Assembly (NCBI RefSeq): GCF_964355755.1
Contig: NC_092673.1
Location: forward strand, 501,001-565,000
Direction: 5' to 3'
DNA: 64,000 nucleotides
Source: Antedon mediterranea
Taxonomy: Eukaryota > Echinodermata > Crinoidea > Comatulida > Antedonidae
Shown here one piece after another: positions 24,905 to 38,000 of this stretch. Position numbers and translations under genes: made by a program. Numbering within the stretch: position 1 is the stretch's first letter; each line of letters begins with the position of its first letter. The notes below the pieces were generated by a model, which saw only the letters and a program-made list of their open reading frames with translations, was not told the DNA's origin and ran no database searches.

Positions 24905-26098
24905 GACCATTATTTGAGAGTGTTAACATATTTTTTGAAGATGTCTTTTTATTCTCAAGGATGGTAATCTTGTTTTAAAGTAATATAGAATAGAAACATA
25001 CCAGTTATTTATTATTACCAAAGAAAGTATTACTTTTTATATAACTTTTACCAAAGACTGACAGGCAGATAAGTATAGTACTTAGTTTGTCTTTACGTAA
25101 ATAACATCAGGGATGCTAATATTTTATAAGATATAATTATTGTGAATAGAAACATACCAGCGTGCCTTATCATTACCAAAAAAAGTATTTTTTATTTAAC
25201 ATTTACCAAAGACTGAAGAACAAAAGGGTATATTTTGGTTAGGGCGATTATTTTAATACATACTCAACAATATTTCCTCTTTTAATTTTTTATTATATAC
25301 AAATGTTCAGTTATCACTTGCTGTACACACATAATTACTTGTTACACAGTATGGTTCAAAATGTCTATTTGAATGATCAAAATATATTATCTTAACATAA
25401 GATAGGTGCATACCTAACAAGGTACTTAAAAAAAGATTATAAAATCAATGTCAGTTATTAATTGTTATATTTTGTAATCAGTGCATTCATTTTGAGTTGC
25501 ATTCTTAGTGGTGAAAATTACATAAAATAGCAAGATGTACTCAACAAGAGTATAAAGTTTCCATAGATTTAAGTTTTTGAACTTATTCTTGAGAAATGTT
25601 GACACAAAACTATGCAGTGTTATTGTTATTAAACGTTTTAAAATAAAATCACTCTATCATATATCTTTTTAAACATATATAATTAATAACATTTATCAAT
25701 CAACAAAGTTGGGTTTTTAGTAGAAAATTTAGAGTATTTTGACCTTCATTTGTTGTGTTTCAAGGGACAATACTTTAAGTAGTAAATGATTACAAAGCCA
25801 TTTTCTTTGCATGATAGTATAACTGCCTCTTACCTTTAAAGTAACTCAATAAAAGTAAGTTGCTGACATTAAGTCATCTGCTTAGTGAGTATAGTAATTA
25901 TAATTTGGCTTAAAGAAAGATGAATTGAATACAATATATTCTGCAGTATTTCATTTAGTCTTTATATACATTTTATAAATAATTTTTTACTTGCAGTGGA
26001 GAAACAAACATGTCAAAAAAAGATAAACTGTGTATGGCGTAGTTGTAATATAAAAAACATTTCAATAAAAAGTAACTTGAGTGTGATCCGATCCATCA
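24905..26098. other. Convergent 3' region between MIF4G and EXOC6
   Basis: AT-rich sequence between the two stop codons. A diverged internal duplication is visible (TAGAAACATACCAG at ~24,990 and ~25,147, each followed by CCAAA(G/A)AAAGTATT). No coding exon seen; it should contain the 3' UTRs of both genes. Confidence 0.5.
25848..25853 (+). terminator. Candidate polyadenylation signal, MIF4G gene
   Basis: AATAAA lies about 0.95 kb after the final stop codon of the MIF4G gene and before the convergent EXOC6 stop at 26,099. It is placed only by motif and position. Another AATAAA-like hexamer at about 25,640 is an alternative. Confidence 0.3.
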
Positions 26099-29000
26099 TC
26101 ATACAAGTTGTCCCCTCTGTCCACCACCAGCAAGTCCGCGTAGTTGTTTTAGTACCGTGTCCATCAGTTTCTTTTTATCTCTCTCATTCTTTTTGAAAGT
26201 TGTAAACAAGTTTTTCTTCTTATCACTTTCACGCATTCTACAAAATAGTAAGACGAATTCACACTAATTTGAAAAGTTTCTAAAAATGTGTATTTGTACA
26301 AGTTTAAATTCAAATTAAATTCTGCCACAAAATGAGTACAACTTAAGCCAAATTTTAAAGTAGAAAGTCATGTTATTCAGAATATCGAATTGGTTTGAGA
26401 GATACACTGCATTTTATATATTGTACTATGAAAGCCCTACATTTTTTTAAACAAAATAAACCTAAAAATAAACACTCACTTTTCTAGTAATATTATTGCT
26501 GTGTTCGGATTCACACGAGAGTACTTGCTTCGTGATTGGCCATGATCAGCCAAGTACGATGACCAATCCCATGCCATAAATAAGTCTAGCAGTTGGCGTA
26601 GTTCAACAAAAGTCATTTGTAAAGCACCCTCACGAAACCCAGGTACTGGTTCAGAGTTAGCAAATTCTAGGGAATGGAATAATTTGATTATTTTAAAGAA
26701 TTTTAATTCTCACACATTTCTTGTTTTGTATACCTTATATAACCTACCCACCGACTTTAATCTTGTACAGTGCTAACAGGTTTTTTATTTTAAATACTCC
26801 CACTCTACATGTTATAGGGTCTGTTTGTATAAAACATATGAGCTACCACCCTACATGTTATAGGTCTATTTTTATAGAACATTTCTTATTTTAAAGACTA
26901 CCAACCACTCTATATTTTATAGGGTCTATTTATGTAACACATTGTTTATTTGTGTAACACATTGTCTATTTATGTAACACATTGTCTATTTATGTAACAC
27001 ATTGTCTATTTATGTAACACATTGTCTATTTATGTAACACATTGTCTATTTATGTAACACATTGTCTATTTATGTAACACATTGTCTATTTATGTAACAC
27101 ATTGTCTATTTGTGTAACACATTGTCTATTTATGTAACACATTGTCTATTTATGTAACACATTGTCTATTTATGTAACACATTGTCTATTTATGTAACAC
27201 ATTGTCTATTTGTGTAACACATTGTCTATTTATGTAACACATTGTCTATTTATGTAACACATTGTCTATTTGTGTAACACATTGTCTATTTATGTAACAC
27301 ATTGTCTATTTATGTAACACATTGTCTATTTGTGTAACACATTGTCTATTTATGTAACACATTGTCTATTTGTGTAACACATTGTCTATTTATGTAACAC
27401 ATTGTCTATTTGTGTAACACATTGTCTATTTATGTAACACATTGTCTATTTATGTAACACATTGTCTATTTATGTAACACATTGTCTATTTGTGTAACAC
27501 ATTGTCTATTTATGTAACACATTGTCTATTTATGTAACACATTGTCTATTTATGTAACACATTGTCTATTTGTGTAACACATTGTCTATTTATGTAACAC
27601 ATTGTCTATTTGTGTAACACATTGTCTATTTATGTAACACATTGTCTATTTATGTAACACATTGTCTATTTATGTAACACATTGTCTATTTGTGTAACAC
27701 TTTTCTTATTCAAAGCTCTGGCTGCACAACAAACTTTATGTGACAAAAACATGTGATGTGCCAATATATAGACATATCACTACCATATATGGGCACATCC
27801 CACTTTTTTTGTCAAACTAGTTTGATAGTGTAGACCGGGCTTTAGATTGCAATAGCTTACGTTCACACTGTATAACATCTAAACTGAATTGCTGTATTGC
27901 GCCAATTGTGATTCTGCCACTGTCCTTGCCAAGAAGCATCTCTCGTAAGCCGTTTGCCAGATGTTTGCAGGCTGACAAACATGCTGTCTGGGCAACCTTC
28001 CCCTACAAATAACAAACAAATATTTGTAACAGAACTTTCATCTTAAATTTTTAACAGTTTTGTTTCTAATTAGAACCAATTAGAATTGTTATGTTAGGAC
28101 TAGATTTATGTTTAAGCTTATATTATTTTAGAGATAGATTGTTTTGTATGTTACTGAATACTTGATACAAAAATGTATTAAATGTTTTCCAAACATGTTT
28201 TGTGAATATAGTGGTTTTTTTTTTTTACTATATAAGACATCTTTTAGACTACTACTGATGATAGAATCAATAAATAGAGAAAATAATAAATAATGAAAGA
28301 TGGACATACTGGTAAATGATTGAAAGCTGTGAAGTTATTCCTAAGAAATCCAATCAGATCTAAAAGGTAGGTACTGGCACGACCTTTGGGTTCATCCAGC
28401 ACCCAATCATATTCAGCCAACTCTAGAAACTCATCTATTTTACGATTAAGTTTACGATAGATCTCAAGCTCCGCTTCACTTCTGGCGTCTCGGAATATGT
28501 TACTACTTTGAAGGCCAGCTGCAGAGATGTTTTCACCAACAGCACTACAAAAAGGAAGTATTTGTACAGTATATTTATATATATTGGGGTGGTGAAAATT
28601 GAACATTTCAGACTCATGCTGGCTACAAACCTGGTAACCATTTACACGAAAAACAAACTGGATTCTTTACAATTTACGCAATTCAGATATTCAGAATACT
28701 ACTGCTGTATGTAGCTTATTGAGATATAAAGATGGCAAAGGCATAACACATGTTATTTCTTTAGCATACTTACCCAGTAATGTTAGAGATGAATGTTTCT
28801 AAATATTTACACGCATTCTCTAGATGCATTGTGTTTACAGTTACTTGAACAAGCTATTGAAAAAAAAACATATTTCAATATTTGTACATAACTGCTTTTA
28901 TCACTTCTAAAGCTATAAAGCTTAGTTCCAGAAGGTTTGTACTGACAATAACTACATTAAGACTGTAACAAGATTATAAAGTGTGCAGAAGCACACAACA

Positions 29001-32000
29001 TTACCAATCTTTGGAATATGTAGGATCAAGCATGTAAACCAGGGGAGTTGAACAAATCCCTCTTTTTCCTGGAGTACCCTGGAAGTGGTAGTAAATAGGT
29101 CTACTAGCCTATCTCATGATGATGTTAGCTACTATTAGGAAAAAAAGGCGAACCCCCTGTAAAAATCCTAGCTGCAGGCTTGAGTACAATTTTTGGTTTA
29201 AATATTGTATTTTACCTCGGCTAGGCCTAGCAGTGGTTTTCTGATCAGCTCACTCAGACACCCACTGAGGGTCCTTGTCAGGAGGATGTTAGTTGATTTA
29301 CGAATCATATCATCCATCTCATTCTGACTTAGCTTTAAATCTTCAGAAAACTTAAGACAAGCGTAAATGAATTCCTTAATCTGATGATAGACCTTTGGCA
29401 CAAATGCTGAAAATGGTAAGGTCTTGGGAAACGTAATCTTAAAGAAAATAATAAAATATAGGTAAGATACACACAAATATAAAACAGACATAATTATGTT
29501 ATTTTAAATTATTGACTAGAATTATAAGGTTTTAAAGGGATCTCAATTATATAGTGCAAGTACTAATTTTCATGAATGTATTAACTCACAGACTGTGTTA
29601 ATCAACCATTACCATGTATTATAAATTGCACTCCATGACAGTTTAATCAGCCTTTATATACCAACAAAGACCCAAACTAACTCAGTTTAATTAACCATTA
29701 TCTGTTATTATACATCAACGCCCTACAGAGTAATTTGACTTTTGTAATTTAAGTACCAACTATGTGCTGTATGTAAGTATATTCTTACTTTGGTTTGTTT
29801 ATCATCAGAGAAGGGGAATCCCCTTGTGATCTCATTTAGTTCTTCTTGGTTATAGACCACCATTGCTGTATAGTTGTCTTCATAGAAAATATCACTGAAA
29901 AAATAAATTAGCACTTATACAGTATCCTGTAATAATTGTAATGTTGTTGACAAAAAGTTGTCTTGTTGATGGCACAAAGCAACACAATACAATAACCGAA
30001 CAAATATACATAGGACGGTTATATTTACCTAAAGACTTTCACCCATTTCTTCATCAAAAACTCACTATACTGATCCTTTAGCTCCATTAGAAGATCTGTT
30101 ACTCTACTATCATTAAATCCATAGCTCTATAAAGACAATCATGTATATATAAACCAAGGTTTAGTGGCATTTAGGTCTATAATTACAATATATATATTAT
30201 ATTATCAAATGTTTTTGCAAATACTACAACCTGTAGTCTCATTTCTCATTTTTCTTTATTTATTTGGCAAGCGGTTCAGGGGTTGCAACAGCAACTGAGA
30301 CTGATATTACATTTGTGTCTCATGCAACAGTTCTGTAACAGATTGTCCAAATATGACAATTGTATTTTTACCCGTAACGTTTGTCCAAATATGACAATTG
30401 TATTCTTACCCGTAACGTTTGTCCAAATATGACAATTGTATTCTTACCCGTAACGTTTGTCCAAATATGACAATTGTATTCTTACCCGTAACGTTTGTCC
30501 AAATATAACAATTGTATTCTTACCCGTAACGTTTGTCCAAATATGACAATTGTATTCTTACCCGTAACGTTTGTCCAAATATGACAATTGTATTCTTACC
30601 CGTAACGTTTGTCCAAATATGACAATTGTATTCTTGATCTGTAGTAAAACAGTGGCATCTGTACAAGAGGCCTTAAAAATACAAATTATCAAACAATCCA
30701 AATATTATGATACTGTTCATTCTTCAAATAACATGATAAGAGAAGAAATATTTGACGAAAATGATAGTTGACATAATTGTAAGTTTTCCTTTCTTCACTT
30801 GTTTTCACAGAGCTTCAAAACTTGTTGTTTGCGCTTCACAATTTGATAACAATTATTAGTACAGTATATTAATTAGGAATTTATAAGCATTATCTAATTT
30901 GAAAAATATATACAGTTCGCTTTGAATCTATTTATTTAGAGACATCATTTCTCAACTTACAGTTTGTGTTTGGAGAATTTGAATAATTTTATTCAACGAC
31001 GTATCCCATAATGTGTCTAGATATTCACGAGATATTAAACCTTCTGTTGTGTTTAAAATGTGATCTTCCACTACAAAAAATCTAAAAAGAAAACAGAAAT
31101 ATTTATAATAATATTCAAATAATATGTAACAATTTTTAAAAATCAGGTTCTTGGTACACCATGTGTTTTCAAAACAAAATAAATTAATATCTTCAGTTTG
31201 TAACTTATAATTTAAACAATTAAATAATACATACCCTAAAATTTGATGAAAGTATTTCTCATAGCTTTCCCGAGAATCATACTAGAAAAAATAAATATTG
31301 TATCTGTGATTCTTGTATTTTATTGGTCTATTGAATTTAATTAAAAAAACTACAGTATGATGATCAAATAAAGATCGAAATTTTTTATTAAAAACTTACT
31401 TCATGTCATATTGTTATTCATTACATTTGTATAGACATAGGTAACATAACTAAGATTAAGTAAGTGTGCTTAGTATTAAACTGTTTAGCAGTTACTTTGT
31501 CTTACCATATTGCCTGGAGGTTGTATTGCAAGCCGTGCTTGCTTTGACCTTTGGTTTCGATAGTACTTTTCAAATGTGTCTCTTTCTCCGAGTACACAGT
31601 ATATATGTAGACAACGATAAACAGGAGCAAAATCTACTTTCTCTTGAGCACTAACCTCCTAAACAAAATTATAAATAGTTTGTTTTAGAAATTATATGTT
31701 GTTTTAAATTAAATTTAAAATCAGATACTAGTAATATTATACAAATAATGAATGTTTATAAGTGTAATGGTACAAATAATGGCATTTGGTGAATGATGAA
31801 GGGTTTTATTTCACCAAATGCCATTCAATAGTGCGTCCTATTGCACGTCATGTGAACCACAATTGTACAATCAAATGACAGGAATTTATTTAGATGTTAT
31901 ATAATATAAATAATTCATCGTACCATGTCATCAAATTCTCCTCCTTCTTCGGGTGAATCTGCTTCTGTTAATGATGAACTTTTAGGGTTTGTTAATACAT

Positions 32001-35000
32001 CAGACTTTTCCAAGTTACAATGTTTCTCAGCCTAGAAGACAATGAATAACCAATTGGTAAATGTGTAACGATTCTAATTAATATGACAGAAGTGCTTGTA
32101 GCATTGTCTTAGATGTATTATAAAACTAGAGAGTCAACTATGAGAAACTTTATCCAAATTTAGAGAATCGCCAGTATCGCATCGACAATGGCTACACAAG
32201 TTGCAATTCGAATCAAATGCCATTATTTATTGATACTCAACATGTGGGTATTATTAGCATTATTTATATAACACAAACCTGTTTCATAGCTTCCTCACCA
32301 ATCCAGTCTGAATTTTTACGAATGCTTTCCAAAAAATCTTTGAGGTCAATCATCGAAGCCTCTTTAATATTGTTACGTAATTTTGGGATATTCTCGGCCA
32401 TGTCTTCTGCAAACCTGTAGCGTTGCACTCTGGGAAGGTACGTGTGCTCGAGTTGTTCAAGAGTTTTTAATGCTGGGTAATACCTGAGAAATTGATAAGA
32501 AATATGGCAAATTATAAATTGCTTTAAAAAATAATATATAACAAAATCAATGGTTTGGAGGGAACGAAATGCCAGGTCAGGTTAAGAAGAATTAATTTAA
32601 AATGTTACTGTAATAATCAGATTACCTATTCAATTTTTACAGGAGATACAATGACACGTAAACAATCAATTTGAGCGAAAATCTCTTTTACGACAGGACA
32701 TTACAAAGCTAATTTATTCAATTTTAATAGCAATTGTTACCATAGAGATGCAGGATATGACGACAATAAAAAGAATGTCAGTAAACCCACCGTTTATTGC
32801 TAACCTGCTCGTTCAGTTTGTTGTACATCTCTAAAACTGAAAGAAACAAAATTAATAAAAATTTAACTAGAAACTCCTTTCTATTTAGTAGTCTCTTGAC
32901 AAGTCAAATATTGTCACAAAAAATGAAAGTGAATGACCAGAAATACTAAGAAACTTCAATACAGTGAATAACTATAAGAAACTTCACTTATATTTCACTA
33001 AAACATATTATTTACTTCAATATATTGAATTTTCGTCTACTGCAGATTTAATGAGCATTTGTTGAAATATCATTGTTGAAATAAACAGGGAAAGCATTTT
33101 GATTTACTATTTATCACAAAATCAATTTTACGATTGTACATTCTAAAAAAAGACTCATTTGTAAGCCTAAGTTATCCACTGGTAATCTTAGACTGACAGG
33201 AATTGGCCAAGAGAAACCTTTTAAACATATAATTACTATAATTTAGACATTTTAAAATGACCATTTTGCAGTAGTAGCATGATAATATTTTATACTATTT
33301 TCACTGTACTATAAAATCTATTGATAAACAGTCTGCAATAAAAAATATGGTGCATATCTGAATATGTAAATGGGTTATTTTTACATAAATTAGTATTAAT
33401 ACTGTTAGGAGTTGGATAGCCGAGGGGTTAGGACATTTGACTGTCATACAGATAGACTCGGGTTCAATTCCCGACAACTCCCAGTCCACTCAGCTGTACC
33501 TGGTTAGGAGTTGGATAACCGAGTGGATAGGACATTTGACTGTCATACAGATAGACTCGGGTTCAATTCCCGACAACTCCCAGTCCACTCAGCTGTAAAT
33601 GAGTACCTGGTTGAAAATACTAGGGAGAAAAAAGGCGGCGTGGAAAGGAACTGGCCACCCTCCCAGATAATACCGAGAGTTATTACAATGAGCTCCTAAA
33701 AGCTCATTACCCTACGTTCAGAGAACACGGGACTCACCTCACCTTACTGTCAAATATAAATATTTTTGTGGTATTATTTATACATTTGAAAGAGTGGTTT
33801 TGTATACTGTAAAAAGGGTTTTAAACTTGTTTTTACAAGACAGTCAAAATCTGTGTTCAAAACTGTATTGATTATAATAGAAAACAGTAAATAAATGCCT
33901 TATTAATTATTACAGTGACATATTACTATGTACATTTTTTTAATTTAGACTAAATTTGGAGAATATTTTATTCAGTTTGTAAATGGAAGATCACAAAATG
34001 AAACAATTTGTATTCAGATTTCTGAAAATTTGATTCTCACAGAAACTGAATGCATGCTATTATTGAACAGTTAACTTTGACATTGTGTGTCATTTTAAGA
34101 AGCATAATTTTTTATTCAGATTTCGCAGAATTGATTCTCACTGAACTAGCTATAGTTGTTAACTTTGACATTGTGGCTCAGTCATTGTTAAGACTGCACA
34201 TATTGAGGATCACAAAATTCACAGAATTGATTCTCACTGAAACTGAACATGCAATAGTTGTTAACTTTGACATTGTGGCTCAGTCATTTTAAGAAGCATT
34301 CATACATTATTCACGATATCAATATCAGCACCCTTGTAACAATATTGTATAACAGTCTATAAATACACTCTGTACACAATAGCAGTCTCATCAATATGAC
34401 ACTTAATACCAGTTGAAATATGATGGTTGTTTGATGAATGCTGGCTAGCAATCAGCATTTTATATTAATATACAGTATGAAATTAAACAAGAGTCAACTA
34501 TATAATAATAGTGGTTGTGTACAGTATGAATATATAGTATTGTTACTACTGAATAAGTTCATGATTAAAATGAATAATTCTTATGAAAATTAATTATTTA
34601 AGTTCAGTGGCAAACATAACAGTAAATAAATGGGACTGAACCAAAAGGACATAAGTTCACAAAGAAAAAACATATTTTTTTACCAAAATTAAAATGGAAT
34701 TAGACATTAATTTTCTACGTATAATGATATCTATATTTAAACAATTAAACAAGAATAACAATTAATATATATCAGTCTCACTTTCAATTCAGTACCAAAG
34801 TGATTAATTAATAATAATAGTTTATTTCATCATTGATTGTCTATTACTACTGTCATTCCCATTAAAACATGTGTATGTATGTGTAGTGTATCTACAGTAT
34901 CTAACATAACATAAAATGAAACACAGATATGGAATTTAGTTATTATTAATTTTAATTAAACTATTTAAAAAGAAAAAAACTAAGTTTTACTCCAGCAAAA

Positions 35001-38000
35001 TAAATAATTTAATAATATACTGCATAAATAACACAATAAAACTAATGTATTCATGTATAAATATTACTTGTGTACTTGATAAGTGATGTGATGTTTCTAT
35101 TGTATTCATGTATATATATTACTTGTGTACTTGATAAGTGATGTGATGTTTCTTAAAATGATCCTACAACTAAAGGATAACTAAATTTTAAAAAAGGATT
35201 ACACCAATTAATTATTTTCCAATTATAATTGGTTGAAATGAAACAAATGAATTTGTCGTCATACTGTACAAACAGATTAAACAAATGGTGGTGTGCAAAG
35301 TTCAACAGCATAGCAACTTCCTCTGACAACTCCCATGTCAAACACACTTCATATGTTGTATTCTCAAACAAGAAAGTTGAATGATGTAGATGGGTGGAAT
35401 AATTTGGTAAATTTGCAAATAATCAATTCAATTCATATTTATAATGCGCAGAATTTTTTCCAAAAAGATCAGTTCTAAGGCGCAACGCCAGAACCGCTAG
35501 CACTCATAAATTGGTTGGAATAAATATGGTTTCAATAATCCTTGTATGGTCAGTGAATCCTAAGCGACTCAGTCATCAACTTTTCAACTGAGATACACAA
35601 CATCCACACCCATACAACATATGACTTTACTGTATCAAAAAACTATTCAACAAAACATTACAATTAATATCTTACCTGGTAAACACACCTGTAGCCTCTC
35701 CATTGAGGCAACAATGTTTTTCTGCGTTTGTCTCAACAATTCCAATTCATCTGCTTTCTCTATTAATACTTTGCCTGATTGTTGTAAAGCTTTATTTGTG
35801 TCCAGCACTTCTTTCTATGAGATAAGAAGCAAAATAAACTTGAAGATAGTTAACAGACAAATGAGAGAATATTTTACTATTACTGTACACTGCTACTACT
35901 GTATGTGCTATATTGCATAACAAATGTTCAGAATGTGTAAATCATAGCATTTAAAAGACCTGAACAGACTGCCATCATATTAATTAAAATTGATTATAAA
36001 ATAAAACAAAAGTGATGCTACATACTGTAACAGTATTTAATGTTGCAATACTATATTCTATTAATAAATAGAACTACTGTACATAAATATTTAACATCTA
36101 CTCACTCTTTCCTTCTTGATCTGTAATTCTTTTTTTGCTTTGCATATTAATTTAATGTATTTTGTATAATTAATAATTATTTACTTTAGCAGTTCCTGAC
36201 CAATTCATCTCTGTATATTTATATTATGGTTTGTTGCTCAAATAAAAAATAAATGGAATGAACTACACTGTTCTTTTAGTTAGACAATTCTTTAAAAACT
36301 CTTTTAAATTGACAAAAACAAAACGATCAAAATGTTCCTTTTAAGGAAATGTTAATAATTACAATTTCCTATTGTGCCTCATTTAATTTCCTCACTCAAA
36401 AATATTGACATGTCTCCCAAATGGTTGCAAACAATCTATTTTATCACAAAATTCTCAAAATAAATAGTTTTTAATTATTCATGTATTGTAGCTTTGTGTT
36501 AAATACACTTTTAAAATTATTAACCAATTCAATTAATAACAATATATTGTTTTTACTACTGTGACATATAATTTATGTTCGTGACATTAATGTGAGCTTC
36601 TCCTAATGTAGGCATTTAACTGTTAATCACTTCAACACATGATATATCAATGTGCCATTTTGGAAATGTGCCATTATTCACAGGTTATGTATGTTCCTAA
36701 GAACATGACATTGACATTTACATTAGTCTCTCACATCAAGTGGAAAAAAAAACATTGAGTACTGTAATATGTTAATTTATTATTTTAAATTCTAAAATAA
36801 AAATGAATGGGTTAATGAGTGATTTAAAGATTGAGCAGATAATAAATGGTGGATAATTGGATGAATGAGTGGCTATAACAAGATAGAGTAGTGGGTTCCC
36901 GATGGTGAACTTGTGGACCATACAGTACTGTAGATCACTAAATTATTACAACTAATTATTTAGTCATTAGAGCATTTTGCACACACAACTACAGTACATT
37001 CTATATGACAGAAACTATAGTATTATCATTGTAATGAGAAAAACCCTTTGTAATGTTCATAACTATAGCCTACTGTATGATGTAGTAGGTTTTTATAATT
37101 TGAATTTATAAGATGCAATAAAAATGTATGTACACTGTATGTACAGAAACACACAAAAATACATTTTACATTTAAATACAGTGACTTACCATCTAATACT
37201 TCAACTGAAGTATAGTTAAGCGTGGTTCCCACTAGCGACGCAACGCAAGGACGTAACGCAACGCAAGTGAATTGACCAATCACAAGCGATGGCTTATTCG
37301 CTTGTGATTGCTAACTGTCTATAACTTCGCTTGTCATTGGTTAAAACGCTTGCGTTGCGTTTACGTCCTTGCGTTACGTTCTAGTGGGAACCAAGCTTTA
37401 GTAAGTACAGCAGTAAAGTACTAAATTGATTTAGAGACTGGTGTACAGTAAGAAACTTTTTTCTAATTACCTTAAGTCTCTCTGCATGTATTCTGACACT
37501 AAGCAACTCTCCTATACTATCCACAAAACCTTGGTAATGAAAATTACACATGCGTTCAATATCGCGGTCGTGTTCCGAGATTCTTGTTTCCAGATGTTCC
37601 ATAAAACCATGTTGATTGGCACCATCTTGAATAACTCTGTGAAAGGAATGAAAATTATTATTAAATAAAATGTGCACCAGTTGATAAATAGTAATGGATA
37701 AAAACATTAACTTTAAAGAGCATTGGTTAAAAACAGAAAGAACTAGAATTCATATACACTATTACCATTTTGTAAACATACTTTTAGATTCAATTCAATT
37801 CCATTCAATTCAATTAAAACTTTATTATCCCCATGGGGAAACTCTGTTGGCCTTTTCAAAAGTACAGTACATACAAATATAAAATGGATACAGTACATAA
37901 AATATAAAATACGATAAAAAAAGCCATACAAAATATACATATAAAATCCTAAAAAGTCGATTTAAAATACTACAAAAAATAAAACTAGCGCATAAAATAC

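Noticed and set aside
26921-27702. CRISPR-like array
   Set aside because: Units are directly adjacent with no unique spacers and lie in an animal intron; it is a minisatellite.
30571-30771. 66-codon plus-strand frame at the 38-bp array
   Set aside because: Antisense shadow of EXOC6 exon 10 and the repeat; the minus strand carries the conserved Sec15 peptide.
33408-33580. Two functional tRNA-Asp genes
   Set aside because: Heads are followed by a SINE body, share a linker, and have an anticodon-stem mismatch; a SINE is the simpler reading.
37218-37399. Origin or regulatory palindrome near EXOC6 exon 2
   Set aside because: The same hairpin with the same ends recurs at 44244 and elsewhere, so it is a MITE.
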